From: Sialis fuliginosa
Taxonomy: Eukaryota; Arthropoda; Insecta; Megaloptera; Sialidae
Length of the DNA stretch: 64,000 nucleotides
NCBI GenBank assembly: GCA_961205875.1
Contig: OY540818.1
Coordinates: 11,692,761 to 11,756,760 of the forward strand
Direction of reading: 5' to 3'
Positions 36,261-48,245 of this stretch are shown here, piece by piece; position 1 is the first letter of the stretch; every line of letters starts with the position of its first letter. Position numbers and translations under genes: made by a program. The notes under the pieces are model-generated. The model was not told the origin of the DNA, searched no databases, and saw only the letters and a list, made by a program, of their open reading frames with translations.

Positions 36261-38639
36261 TTTAAATATTAACAGTGTGCTTAGTAGGTATTTGGTCCAA
36301 CGTTTCACCCCTTCCCAAGCGGTCGTAGGGCTTGATCAATAGGCCCTCCGCTTACCAATCACTTTATTATTGTATCGTATTTCACCAAACAGATACATTG
36401 ATCTGTTTTGTGACTTACGAATTTATATTATTTTGTAGTATAATTTAGCTGTTCTTCCGATTTAATTGGTTTCCGATCTAGCGAAGAACCCTGTCTATTT
36501 GGATCTAGAAGATCCGTTTTCGGACAGTGTTAGTCGTTGAGTTCTCTTAGGGGGGGAGGGCGGAATATTTGAACAACATACAACGAACCGTGGCCCGCTG
36601 CCTATTTGGAATGTCTTAGGTAGGGACGTGAGAGGTAGACTTGGTTGATATTTTGTACGTCAATGGACTTTAAGTAAAACAAGCGATAAGTAAACTTGTC
36701 TAGGATTTCTTAAGCGATATCTCACTCAAAGATGATATATAGTGGTTAGACGCTGGAAGAAACTAGCGAAAAGACCGTTATCTGTTTGAATTTGCTGGAG
36801 AAAGTCTAGGCGATGTCTGCCTTGAGCGGGTGCGTTTAGGCGGCACAAGTAGAGACACTGACTACACAACCAACACCCTTATATTGTAAACCTCATCCAC
36901 CTCACACAATGTATGTATATATTTATTTCAGGATTTGGACTGCTGTGTCGTTTTCCAGACACGGCGGCATCGAGGGATTTTTGTTTGTTAATTATTTTTA
37001 AAATAAATTTTTAATTAGTGTGTTCTTTTTTTTAATTAATAACTTAAATAGTCAATTTGATCAGTAAATTAGATTATCGCGTAACTTTGTCCTCCAGAAC
37101 AGATACTGAATAGCACACTTAGGTTAATGCGGAGTTGCTCTCTTTCTATGGACTATAAATGTGTATTTATTTAGTTCATAAGTACTAATCATCTTTTCTG
37201 GTTTTCAGGTTTTTATAAGTAATCTCCTATCTCTTATACGTTATTTATAATATCTGTTATGTTAATGAAAGGGAAAATAAAACTGAGTAATCTTGTTTTA
37301 TTTTAATATCGTTAGTAATTTTTTTACTATCCAATTGCAATTTTTAAGAAGATATAAATATTTTTCTAAAGATTACTGAGTTTTCATTTTCTAGTCATTT
37401 CTAGGAAGAGAGTATTTTTTATTTCAGGAAAAGTTTGTGAAAAAAAAATAGTGTTTGAAAAGTGCCTATTTGCAAAAAAATATATAATCAAATCAGTGTT
37501 TCTTAACTTTTTTAACATGAAAATAAAATACCGTAATTAAATTATAATCATTATAAACAGAATATCTACAATTAATTTTGAATCTGAAAAATTTAAATTA
37601 TTGACATGAGAAACATTGTATGGATTATATATTTTGCGATTTAATAACTTTTTATTAATATAATTTTCTTTGTTTTCAGATTTTCGGCCGTATCGCAAGA
37701 CTATTTTTCTTCTAATAAAATTGAAGTTATCAAGAAAATGAATCAAAAACTACAAGAAGAATTGCTTAGCTTGAATTTGCATCGCGATAATACAGGGTTG
37801 GATTGATTATTAATCTGTTGACAATCAATGCAACCCTGTGTAATGATTATTCACATATTTTTTATTAATATAATTTTCTCTGTTTTCAGATTTTCGACCG
37901 TTCCGCAAGAGTATTTTTTTGTAACTAACAAAATTGAAGTTATCAAGAAAAGGATACAAAAAATATAAGAATTGCTTTGCTTGAATTTGCATCGAGATAA
38001 TACAGGGTTAAATTGATTGACAATCAATGCAACCCCGTATAAGATTATTCACTTTTTTTAAATTAATATAAATTTTCTCTACTTTCAGATCACGGACGGA
38101 TCTCAAGCTTGTATTTCTCGTATATATTCTTTTTTCTTTTGAAATACCTAAATTTCAAGAAAGACTTATAAAGAATGAAGTTATGATAATTAAATATTGG
38201 ACTTAAAATACTTAAGAAAAAAAATAAGTATAAGAAGGTTACAAAAAAAAACATCAAAAAGATGCTGGTTTCAATTTTGCATCGGGTAGAGATTATTATC
38301 ACTATTTTTTATTATTATCATGTTTCTCTATTTTCAGATTATGGGCTGGATCTCAAGATTTGTTATTTATTTATATTCCTTTGGTCTTTCAAAATTAGTT
38401 TTGAAGTTATCAAAAAAAGGAAAAATGGAATTCAATAAGGACAAAAAATGTATACATCGAATTTTAAAATATCTGTATAAGAAGAAATTAACAATTGATT
38501 TTTATATTTCAGAAATTATTTCATTAAAACTATAATATTTCTAAGGGGGCCCCTTATATTTCAGATTATTTGGTTTATGTTATGTATTGCATGTTTAAAA
38601 TTGAGTTACAGCGCACCGAGAACTGAAATTCCAGCTGTT

Positions 38640-38900
38640 TTTTTTTGCATGCATTAGTTATTAAGTTTTTTTTTGCATGTATTATTATGTTTATGTTTTT
38701 TTTTGCATGCATTATTATGTTTTATGTTTTTTGTTTTATGTGTTTGTGTTGTCTCGTCCGGGCCGTGCGCGGAAGCCTGAAACCGCGTATACGGCGCGTC
38801 CCCCGGTTGGCCGATGGGGGAAACCCCTTGTTAACAGAAATACACCTTAGAATTTTTGGCAATATTATTTGTGTTCATTCTTCTAAACATTTATAAATAA
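38640..38900 (+). other. TTTTTTTTGCATG repeats followed by a short GC-rich block
   Basis: Three to four imperfect units of about 33 bases (TTTTTTTTGCATGCATTA type) span 38,638-38,730. They are followed at 38,750-38,830 by GC-rich DNA with many CpGs (GTCCGGGCCGTGCGCGGAAG and following), unusual for this region. The frame through it ends ...PRIRRVPRLADGGNPLLTE..., which I cannot assign. It may be the end of an unrecognised mobile element. Confidence 0.5.
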
Positions 38901-39050
38901 GTACATTTGATTTTGTATCAATCATTAGTTTCTGGGAACAAGGGGTCACTCCTAATATACTGAATATGGAGTCGTGGACCAAACAGGCATTACTATCCTA
39001 CAGGTCGAGCTGAAACTTTCTGAAATTTCAACAAAATGTATGCTGAAATA

Positions 39051-40127
39051 CAGTGGCGAGGCGTGAAATTTTTAATAAGGGAAGCATATTTTGTCAATCT
39101 TCCTCTTCCTATTAACAAAATAACTAGTTATGAAACACCTTAAGTTCAAGTAACTAAATGATTCTACGTCTTATATTCCTGTATTTTAGTCGATATTTGT
39201 ATGACGAGTTGAAGTTCACTGCAGGAAATATCAGTAAAAATTTTCGAATTTTTGATTTCGTTAAAAGTATGTTTATTGTATAGAAAATGACGTGAAAAGT
39301 TGTTTGTTTCAAACCGCAGGTCTGTATCTCAAACCGTTCTCGAAATATAGCCTCTCAAAGTTTTAGTTTTTTCAAATTTTTGGAGAAAAAAGGCCATAAC
39401 TTTTGAACGCGTGGTCGGAATTGATTTTAATTGAGGGATTTGAAATCAGCGTGTCAAAATCTATATAATGACATGTATAATACTTTAAAATCCGACAAAA
39501 AATTTTTGGTCAAAAATCGACATTTTTTTAAGGTGTACCCCTTTGAATTTTTTCGATTTTTCGCGAAATTTTTTTTTTTTCGAGTTTTAAGGTTTTTAAG
39601 GTGTCATTATATAGATTTTGACACGCTGATTCCAAATCCGTCAACTAAAATCAATTCCGACCACGCGTTAAAAAGTTAGGGCCATTTTTCTTCAAAATTT
39701 TGAAAAAACTAAGACTTTGAGAGGCTATATCTGGAGAACGGTTTGAGATACAGACCTGCGGTTTGAAACAGACAACTTTTCACGCCATTTTCTATACAAT
39801 AAACATACTTTTAACGAAATAAGAAATTCGAAATTTTTTAGTGAAATTTCCTGCAGTGAACTTCAACTCGTCATACAAATATCGACTAAAATATAAGAAA
39901 ATAAGACGTAGAGGTATTATAGTTTTATAATTGAGCGTGTAAATTAATATTAAATGCTCTTTTTGATTTTTTGTTAAATTGTTTGAGTTGCGCATAAAGA
40001 TGAACATTCTAATAATATTTTTAAATTATTTATTAACTGAAATTACTGAAAACACAGATTTGTATTAATTTACCTATAAAGTAAGGGAAGCACTGCTTCC
40101 CTTGCTTCCATGGACGCTTCGCCACTG
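39051..40127. mobile_element. young hAT-type foldback element, 1,077 bp
   Basis: The ends CAGTGGCGA(G/A)GCGT are inverted, and a perfect 8-bp duplication CTGAAATA flanks the element (39043-39050, 40128-40135). CAGTG ends with an 8-bp duplication are diagnostic of hAT transposons. The interior is a long palindrome: about 39,165-39,480 pairs with 39,600-39,910. The small frames inside are products of this symmetry. No transposase is present. Confidence 0.88.
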
Positions 40128-42739
40128 CTGAAATATTGTAATTACTATCAATCTCATGTAAATGGATTCAAATAAATATAATAGACAATCAAGATATGAA
40201 GAAAATTCTTGGCTGTATTACCAAGAAAAGAACACCAACAGAAGAAGAATATTTTTTTTGTATATTTTGTGTAAACATGAAGTCGGAAAAAAACAATTCA
40301 CGGTGAACTGTGTGTTGTGGGCATGTTGGGTGGGCATATCGGGTGGGCATGATTACTTTATTTTTAATTGAATTAATATCCCCGGGTAACACCGGGTTCA
40401 AAGCGCTACTTTTATATAAAATACAAATTATAATGCAAAATACTGTAAGCATTATTATACATAGCTTCAAAAACTAATGCATTTTAGCTTTTATAGGAAC
40501 ATGAAAAAAATTAAATTATTTTATTATTTTATTGTTATATATTTTTATAATTAATAAATGTTTATAAATGTAAGAACAATAAATTCTAATTGTAAATAAA
40601 CCTTAAATGTTATGTTACATTTAATTTATAACTATTTTTATACATAATGGGCAAAAAAATGTACATTATTCAGTAACAAGTAATATTTTATATCGCCATC
40701 AGTTTTTTTTTTTTTTGTAAAAATATTCTTACCTCAATTAGATATTTCATCTGATATAAAAAATCTATACAATGCAAAAAAATTTAATCAATCATTTTTT
40801 ACTCACATACATTTGTATTGTGTTTAAATTGATGGAAGACACATGAAGAGTTTAAATTGCAAATAATAAATTTAAATTCATTTTAACTTTCAACACGTAA
40901 AAAATTACATTGAAAAATAGAATACATTTTTCTGTCTATTTTGTATAAACTTTTAATAACACTTTATAAACACTAATGTTTTTGAAACACTTTGTTATTG
41001 CAGTTTGATAAATAAAAAATATACAAAACATGCATATTTCTGTATTTTTAATTAAAGCTTATTGATTGTTATAAGTAGAAAATTAAAATCTAAAGTATTA
41101 TCAAATACATAGTTATAAAAATAATATTAAGTAAATTGTGCGACAGCATGTGAACAATTTCGATTATAAAATACATAAGTAACTACATTAAATGTAATTG
41201 ATAATAAATTTGGTAATATTTAACATTTTGCCATCTAACAATGTATTTAGAATATTTATATATTTTCCAAGAGCAACAAAAAGGTGAAATGGTAATATTT
41301 AAGCATACATTATTTTATACACTTTGAGCATTAAATGAATTTATGTTTTATTATGAATTAGTGCAATAATATTTTAAACAGATAAACATTATTATATGTT
41401 CTGTGAGACAAACACAAAAATTATTGTCAAGACATCAACTGTCCTTTTTGTATTGCTGTGTTTAAAAGTAGTTTGTTGCAGTGGAGATTAAGTCCCCAGT
41501 TTTAAATTAAATTAACTCCCAGCTTCGACGCAGGAGATTGAGCCCGCAAATATAGCCCTAACTAAGGACACTTGATTTTTAGTATTGACATTGTTGACAG
41601 TAAATAGTTTTTGTATTTGTCTGCCTAAAATATGTTTGCATAAAATAATAAATTTAATGCTTTAAATCTATTCTACTCAATGAAAAAAATATATAAAATA
41701 AGCCAGAGATTTTATACAATAAATAAATATAAGTCAAAGATGAAAAGTGATGCTGTGATAAAATGTACCACTTATAGTTTACGTTAGAATGTTTAAGTTA
41801 ATATTTAACTATTGTTGCTTCTGTATAATAGTTGTAGCTAGTAAAATATCAACACAAATTCAAGGTATATAATAATAAAAGCTGGTTTTTCATATCAGAT
41901 TTTCCTAAAATAAATTATCCTTGAGGGGCTATTAAACATCTACCTTTATAATTCACTTACACGGTTTGAATTCTTAAGATTGATGTAGCGACATTTCAAT
42001 GTTGTGTTATTTGCCAGACTTGTTTTTAAAATTAATATTAAATTGAAAATTATTATGACTAGATGAAATATTTAATGACTATTCAGATGGCATGCTGTTA
42101 ATTATAATTATAATATCGTATTTACAAATAAAAGTTTTTTAAATATAACTAGTGCATTTTTCATACACATTATAACATTGAAAATGTTTATTTCACTAAT
42201 CAAAATACAATCATTGATATGTTCTGATTTGTCTTTTCTGAAAAAAAAATATGCAGGAAATCTATTTCAGTATGTTATTTAAGAAACAGTATATTATTAT
42301 GTTTGATTTTAAATTGCAAACACTAAAAGGGCAAAACTAAAATTTTGTGATGTCATGCTTCATTTTCCTTAGATTTACCCTACAATGAATTAATAATAAA
42401 ATTGCACTTCTGTAAATTATTTTATAAATTGGTATTCTTACACAAGCTCATGATTTCTGATGTATTTTATAATATGCATATTTAAAATAAATAAATATTT
42501 TAATATTAAAAATGGTTGTTCATATAATACTTGTATATAAATACATACACACAGTAAATTCTAAAATGATCGTTTTGTCATTTAAAGTTTAACTTTGTCA
42601 TTAACGTTTAAATACAATAAATACTGTTTAACAAAGAATATACTGCACTTTATAAATAATTATGAACTGTAAATATGTAACAACACACATGTAGGCAGCA
42701 ACTTCATCGTATATATACTATATATATACTATAACTTTA
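40128..42739. other. AT-rich intergenic DNA downstream of vimar
   Basis: Near 40,310-40,400 there are repeated GGTGGGCAT motifs and CCCCGGGTAACACCGGGTT, an end type common to insect dispersed repeats. The remainder shows nothing I can name. Confidence 0.5.
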
Positions 42740-43248
42740 TATAGAGTAGAGTGACCAATTATACATAATTCAGCACAACTTTTGGTTATTGTTCAGAAGT
42801 GGGGCTACATCTTAAAATAGGACTCAAAAAGTTTTAAAGCATTGTGTTAACTCAAGATCGCTGCCAACACTAATTTCAAGACATGGGAAGACCATTTTGA
42901 TAGTACTGTTTCACTTTGATGCACGCACATCTCAAATTTGAAAAAAATCAGCTCACAATAATTTTTAGGTAAAATGATCTTCCTCTGTTTTGTAATTAGT
43001 ACTGGCAGCATTTTTGAGTTGATAGAATACTTAAAAAATAATTTCAGCCTGTTTTTAGGTGGAGTCCTACTTTACACCCTTGTAAAAATATTTTCATTCT
43101 CTTAATTACTTTTTGATGAGTATATTTGACATTATTTTTAAAATAATGATTCATCAACAATATGTCTACACCAAAATAATTAAAATATAATAGTGCAGAG
43201 TACTTTAATATTTATTTCATCATACGTTATATTTGGTCACTCTATATT
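42740..43248. mobile_element. MITE abutting the 3' end of vimar
   Basis: The ends are inverted repeats: near 42,745 a TATAGAG...TGACCAATTATA run, and at 43,225-43,248 its reverse complement (TATATTTGGTCACTCTATA). TA dinucleotides flank it, suggesting a Tc1/mariner-type insertion. It has no coding potential. The only nearby AATAAA downstream of the vimar stop on the minus strand is inside it (43,216-43,211). Confidence 0.55.
43211..43216 (-). terminator. candidate poly(A) signal of vimar, inside the MITE
   Basis: A minus-strand AATAAA lies about 60 bases after the vimar stop codon. It is within the inverted-repeat element, so the cleavage signal may have been donated by the transposon. Other poly(A) signals further downstream cannot be excluded. 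Confidence 0.4.
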
Positions 43249-43275
43249 AATGTTTGATAAACTTATTTATAATAT

Positions 43276-45665
43276 CTAATCTGACATAATGTTTGATTCC
43301 AATTTATCAAACCTGTCAGACAATTTTACTAACTTTTCATTATCTTTTAATTTACTTAATTCCAAAACTATGTTATTCTGTCGTAAATGTTCTTTCATAT
43401 TCTCATTTACAGTGATCTGTTCTAAAAAGGTGCACAGATTCTCCATTACTTCCGGCTCTATAACTTTACTGTACTTTTCCAAGAGTAGAAATATATTTGT
43501 TCCCAATTTAGATTCAATAAGAATATCTTCTAGAATGGATTTCTGATCTATACTTCTACCCGATTCATCTTTAGGAGAATTTTCACTTATACTCAAGCAA
43601 TGTAAGACAATAAGATTTAATGCTAGTAAAGCCTCATTTTGCATGACAGCGTGTTGTGAAGGTATCATGTCTATTAGACATTTTATAGTACCCGGCTGTT
43701 TTAGAATGTTTGTGTATGGCATATTAGAATGACAGTTTTTAATAGACCATGCTAAAAGTCGAGATGACTCTCCTTTCACTCCACCATGGTCAGTGTTATA
43801 GCACCAGTAGACCAATTTCTCCAAGAATCCTTTGCGCAGCAAAAGTTCTGTAGCGGTATCTTCTAAAAAGTAAATATGAAAATAATCAAAGTTAAAAGCT
43901 ATCAAGATGAATATTAATACTTACTCTGTCCATCTATCACCATGCGTAATGTCCCTAATAGTTTAAATATTACAGGCGTGTGCTCACTTTCCATTAACGG
44001 ATATATAATGTCCACAACTCCTTCATTGATCAACAATGATTTATTCTGAACAGGAATAACCAAGTTTTTGAGAGCACTTAAAATTGCATGTGGTATTTTT
44101 ATGTCACCATCCATTGAGCTGTGCTTTCGTAAAACATCTGCAATAATAAATGAGTTAATTGATAAATAAATTGATAATATTTTTGTTATCATATTAAAAT
44201 AATTACCAAATAACATTTTCGGTACACCATACTGAACCATTTGTATACAATGGTCATCATTTCTTGCAAAATTTCCAATCGCTAAAATTCCTGTTGTTAA
44301 TAAATCTTCATCATCAGATTTTAACCAGTTCAACATATTGTAATACACTTCTCCATTTCCATCGTGGTACAAAAAATTCATTGATTCATCTGAAAAAAAT
44401 TTATTATTATAGTAGGTACTCAAAAAATAAAATAACCTAATTAGTGTTTACCTCCCGTTAAAACTAAAACAATCAAATCACATGCCATCTTCATGAGCGC
44501 TCGGCTTTCTTCATCTTGAGCTAAATCTTTATGCTTATCCAATAAAACATACATCAATTCACACAAGCCATGTTTGGCCAGATGCAGTTTTATCTCATCT
44601 GTAAATGAAAATTATTGTATATTTAAAAGTAATTATATTTCAGATTATTAATTCATACCATGTTCCGCCTGACCCTGTAGAATTTCTAAGCACAGTTCTG
44701 ATATGTCTGGATTCGTAGATAACCTCAATATATTTATTAAACTCTTACAAATATTTTCTGTGATCCATACTTCGCCGCCATTATCCATCAATAAAGTTAA
44801 TATTAATAATAAATGTGTAATACAATCTTCAGAATTATCTATATTTTGAGATTCGACTTTCAGTAGTTTTTCAACAACGTTCAAACAGTCGATCTCTAAT
44901 GCCTTCTTCTGAATATTTTCATTTGATGCCAAGAAATTAAACAGTAATCCACAAGCTACCGTTCTAAGTTGTTTTGAATGCTCGTTAATTAAATAATGTT
45001 CGGCATCAGCTGTCATTTCATCTTGTTTCTTATCTTCTAATTCAAATCTTAATATTTCTATAATAGTTTCGAGTCCTTTATTTTCAAATAAAATATTTCT
45101 TACAAAATCACTTTCGTAACACAAGTTTCCTAATGCTCGACATGTTTGTATTTCTAATTTGGTATTTTTATTTTTGAGTAAATTTAAGATGCTTAATACT
45201 AATTTCGGCTCAGAAAACAATGTTCTGTTTGGCACTGTTTTAGCAAGTTCTGCAATAGTTTTCGTTGTAATAATCAAAATTGACACCTCCATTTTATTTA
45301 AAAGTAATTCAAATGGTTCCGTCTTTTCAATAACACCATTTTTTATACTTGCAATCTTATTCAATTCTATAATAATACTTTCTTCATTATTATCTTTAAT
45401 GCAACTCTCCAAATCATCCAACTCGACTGGAACATTTACTGAAAACAATAATGATTTTTGAAATTGATACATCTTATGAATTAAATAATCTACGATAGTA
45501 CTATTTACATTATTATTTGCTATATCTATAATCTTTTTTTCGAATTACATGAACCCAATCATAAATGTAATTAATTGCATTATATTTTATGGATGAATTG
45601 AAATGTTTACTATTGTAAATTCATTATTTTCTTAATATTTTAAGGAAAATAGACTTACGATCCAT
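43276..45665 (-). CDS. vimar: SmgGDS / RAP1GDS1 (vimar) armadillo-repeat GTPase regulator; 6 coding exons
   Basis: SmgGDS proteins are armadillo-repeat chaperones and exchange factors for polybasic Rho/Ras-family GTPases; fly vimar also affects Miro and mitochondria. Coding exons, high to low: 45665-45659, 45438-44659, 44598-44452, 44389-44207, 44137-43925, 43862-43276. All are GT-AG and sum to 1,917 bases, 638 aa (human about 607). The first coding exon is only ATGGATC, giving the start MDLNVPVELDD. Diagnostic blocks are CRALGNLCYES, LTGDESMNFLYHDG, GILAIGNFARND, ALKNLVIPVQNKSLL, FKLLGTLRMVIDGQ and GESSRLLAWSIKN, in the same order as in RAP1GDS1. Armadillo repeats fill nearly the whole chain; no signal peptide or membrane segment is visible. 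The stop codon lies only about 27 bases from an inverted-repeat element that probably supplies the 3' UTR. Confidence 0.94.
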
Positions 45666-45879
45666 TTTTATAAAATGTTTAGACTATATTTTATTACATA
45701 AACATTATAGAACAAACAACACTTAATACAAAATTTAAATAATTAAAAAAATTTGACAGACGCCAAAGTTCACTCCCCCTTCCACATCAATGGCTGCGTT
45801 GCGACACTTTTATGTTTACATGGTCGTTATGGGGAACGATTTAATTAATTAAAGAGTTAGAAAAAAATAATTTTTTGAA

Positions 45880-45969
45880 AACTGTTGTGATCATTTTTCG
45901 TAGATTATAAGAAACATTATTTATAATGTATAATGTTTTTATAATGTACGAAAAATGGTCACAGCAGTT
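45880..45969. repeat. 90-bp palindrome upstream of vimar
   Basis: AACTGTTGTGATCATTTTTC near 45,880 pairs with GAAAAATGGTCACAGCAGTT ending at 45,969; arms of about 40 bases with a few mismatches. Probably a tiny foldback element. Confidence 0.55.
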
Positions 45970-46084
45970 AATAATTAAAATTAGAAAATATTTTTAATAG
46001 TTCATTATCATAGGCCCCTACATTACATCGCAGGTCCCTAGGCTAGAATTTTCAGCGAGCCTCTTCCATTTAATTTTTATACAA

Positions 46085-46450
46085 TTTTATTTAAAAGTTG
46101 TATAAAAGTTTGTCTTGTACGCGCCTGACTTTTTAAACATGTGTTGTTCTTGCGATATTTAAAAAAATGTTTTAGGATGTCACCCATCCCCTTTACACAC
46201 GATCTTAATGATTTTTAAATGGGACCGTCCTAAAACCAGACGCTACCAACCAACCAAGTTTTATTAATATCGGTTAAGTGGTTCATGAGTTATGCGTATG
46301 GCAAGGATTCAGGAGACAGACAGACACGGAACGAAGAAAAGTGTTTGTCTTGACTTGAAACGGAAAGATTAAGTAAAACATTTTAAATTAATTTCTCATT
46401 TTAAAACGATCACAAAGCTTCTCGTATCTTCGATATGGCGCGAGGAAGCA
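46085..46450 (+). repeat. dispersed repeat family D, copy 3
   Basis: Carries GATGTCACCCATCCCCTTTA, ACCAACCAAGTTTTATTAAT, GATTCAGGAGACAGACAGAC, CATTTTAAAACGATCACAAA and the end CGATATGGCGCGAGGAAGC. The most complete copy in the window. Confidence 0.65.
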
Positions 46451-47531
46451 AAAAAATCTTGAGGCTATACTTTGCTAATTGTAAAACTCATATTTAAAAT
46501 ATCTAGATTATAAAACTTGGAAAAAGCTTGAAGTTATACAGAAGTATTCACTCTAACTTCCCTCCTAGTTAATGTATATATTATACATATATACTAATAT
46601 ATTATACATATATATACATTTTTTTAAGAAAAACAATTTATGAAATTACAAAAAGCGAAAATTAGTGGAGTTATTCTCTTATAGTTTCGGTCATCCTAGT
46701 ATCGATAATACTGATTGAATTTCATCAACTTAGTAATGTAGACAACACCGATTCAATATTCACATTTTCTTATCTTACTAGTCGTCACCTGAATATTTGT
46801 CTATTACAAGTCCACTAGAAAAATATTGAGATGAGCAGAGAAAATTAATTTTTAATAAAAAAATTAACAATTTCCACGTAGTGTAGACAATACCGATTTG
46901 GATTTATGTCAATGAAAATGTCAAATTTTTTCAAATAAATTTACTCAACCCACCCCTAGTACATTTTTAGATAAAAATAGTTTTACCCCCTTCAAAAAGC
47001 GCCAAAAACTTAAACATTTATTTATATAACTTAGGTCTATTTTTGCTCCACCATTTACTGTACCTAATTATGCCAAATCTCAGCTTTCTTGGTCAAACGG
47101 TTCAGTAGCTAGAAGGTTTGTGTTACTTTTTTCTGATTACGATACGGAACACTTATAATATATTTTAAAAACTATTTCTAAAGAAACTTTATAAACCTAT
47201 TAAAAAAATTCTAGAGGGTATTAAAATATCACTGGTTTACGATAGTTTGCAAATCCTGAGACTCTAGGTGAAAACCTGAGACCTGGTCACCCTAGATCAA
47301 ATACGAGACTATGTGAGAGTTTTTTAAATCGTAACTATGTGATTGTGCGTGAATTTATTTTCTCGGGCGTGTTATATTTAAAAAAATATATTTTTCAATC
47401 TTTTCAATTTCAGCAAAAATTTTATAAAACTAATTTTATCCTTCTAAAATTTCAGAAATCATAACACGAAAATATAATATTTGGAAAAACGATTGCGACA
47501 TAAGATCGTGTCACGAGTATGCCCCGCCATA

Positions 47532-47558
47532 GGGGGGGAGGGATAGGGCTGATAGGGC
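47532..47558 (+). other. G-quadruplex-prone G-runs
   Basis: GGGGGGG, GGG, GGG and GGG with loops of one, three and six bases, about 600 bases upstream of the inferred start of the BTB-ZF gene. Meets the standard four-run pattern; function unknown. Confidence 0.5.
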
Positions 47559-48129
47559 GTAAGTAAAATATATTAATTTGAGAGCGTGTGTGACAAATAA
47601 CTCACGCGCCTAGCTCTATACGGGAATGTCCCGCAAAATTCAAGATATCTGGCCATCCTTGACATATGTAAGTACGTTATTGAAGACTTCCCGGATTGAT
47701 ATTTTAAATAAATCTATAAAAAAACGTTAACAACTATAAATAGAATTAATGTTTTGTGTTTTTTACTATTTAAAAATAGTAAAACAGAAAATGTTACTGC
47801 TACATTAGTATGTTCTTATAATATGGCGGGCATAACTGTTATCCAAAATGACTTTTAATTAGAAAGTAAAAAATAATGCACGTATTACATAGAATGTTAT
47901 AAGTTTATATTATTACAAAACAACACCACGGAACGTCACCCCACGGATTCGGAGCGCATGAATCCAGTGGGCTATGGATCGATACAGATAAATGCAATGT
48001 TACGATTGGTTGAATAAAATCAATAGGTGCCAACACGTTTATCGATTTTTAGTCTGCTCCTCGCAACCCGATATTTATGTATATAGATATATACATGTAT
48101 AATGTCAATTATTCCCGTTCACAAGTCTG

Positions 48130-48245
48130 TACAGTGAGACGATTTAGCTCGCTACATCTCGTGTGTTTTTGTGAAATTTAAAAAGTAACGGTCGACAAGT
48201 TTAATTGTTGCGATATTATCAATTGTTTGTTGATAACGTTTGTCG
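48130..48245 (+). other. probable 5' UTR exon and promoter of the BTB-ZF gene
   Basis: A GC-richer, CpG-containing segment ends in TTGTCG followed by a GTAAGTG donor at 48246. The coding exon has an acceptor (TTATAATTTCAG) with exon start at 52017, 38 bases before the ATG. A TATA-like stretch (TATATAGATATATACATG) lies near 48,078-48,097 and a GTACAGTGAG start-site-like sequence near 48,130. The implied intron is 3.8 kb and contains dispersed repeats. The transcription start is inferred. Confidence 0.5.

Larger units (their letters stand above)
33545..38560 (+). repeat. tandem array of 2.4-kb units with recurring splice-acceptor-like modules
   Basis: The sequence from about 33,550 repeats from about 35,650 and in part again from about 38,050. 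Landmarks lie 2.41-2.43 kb apart (GTTTGAGTT 33822/36253; AGACACGGCG 34531/36957; TTTTCGRCCG 35270/37681). Within units a module of about 200 bases recurs: TTAATATAATTTTCTCTRTTTTCAG, then ATYWYBGRCSG..., and often a GATTGACAATCAATGCAACCC end. Modules begin near 33,550, 35,240, 35,450, 35,660, 37,650, 37,860, 38,055 and 38,310. Unit 2 has an extra 160-bp piece (35,816-35,975) and a 120-bp tandem duplication. No long open frame. No family recognised. Confidence 0.8.
45970..48129. other. intergenic DNA between the divergent vimar and BTB-ZF genes
   Basis: Contains family D copy 3, an AT microsatellite near 46,570-46,620 and G-runs at 47,532. Both flanking genes point away from here, so it holds both promoters. 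Confidence 0.55.

Noticed and set aside
35067-37620. The 2.4-kb direct repeats as LTRs of a retrotransposon
   Set aside because: The whole unit repeats head to tail with the period equal to the unit length; there is no internal gag-pol region and no primer-binding site seen.
38320-38535. 71-codon Lys-rich plus-strand frame at the array end
   Set aside because: It starts in the pyrimidine tract of an array module, crosses the TTTCAG site and is not conserved in sister modules.
39431-40007. Frames of 71-82 codons within the hAT foldback
   Set aside because: They mirror each other because of the palindrome and resemble no transposase.
43289-45461. Plus-strand frames at 43289-43546 and 45159-45461
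   Set aside because: Antisense shadows of vimar exons with no domain of their own.
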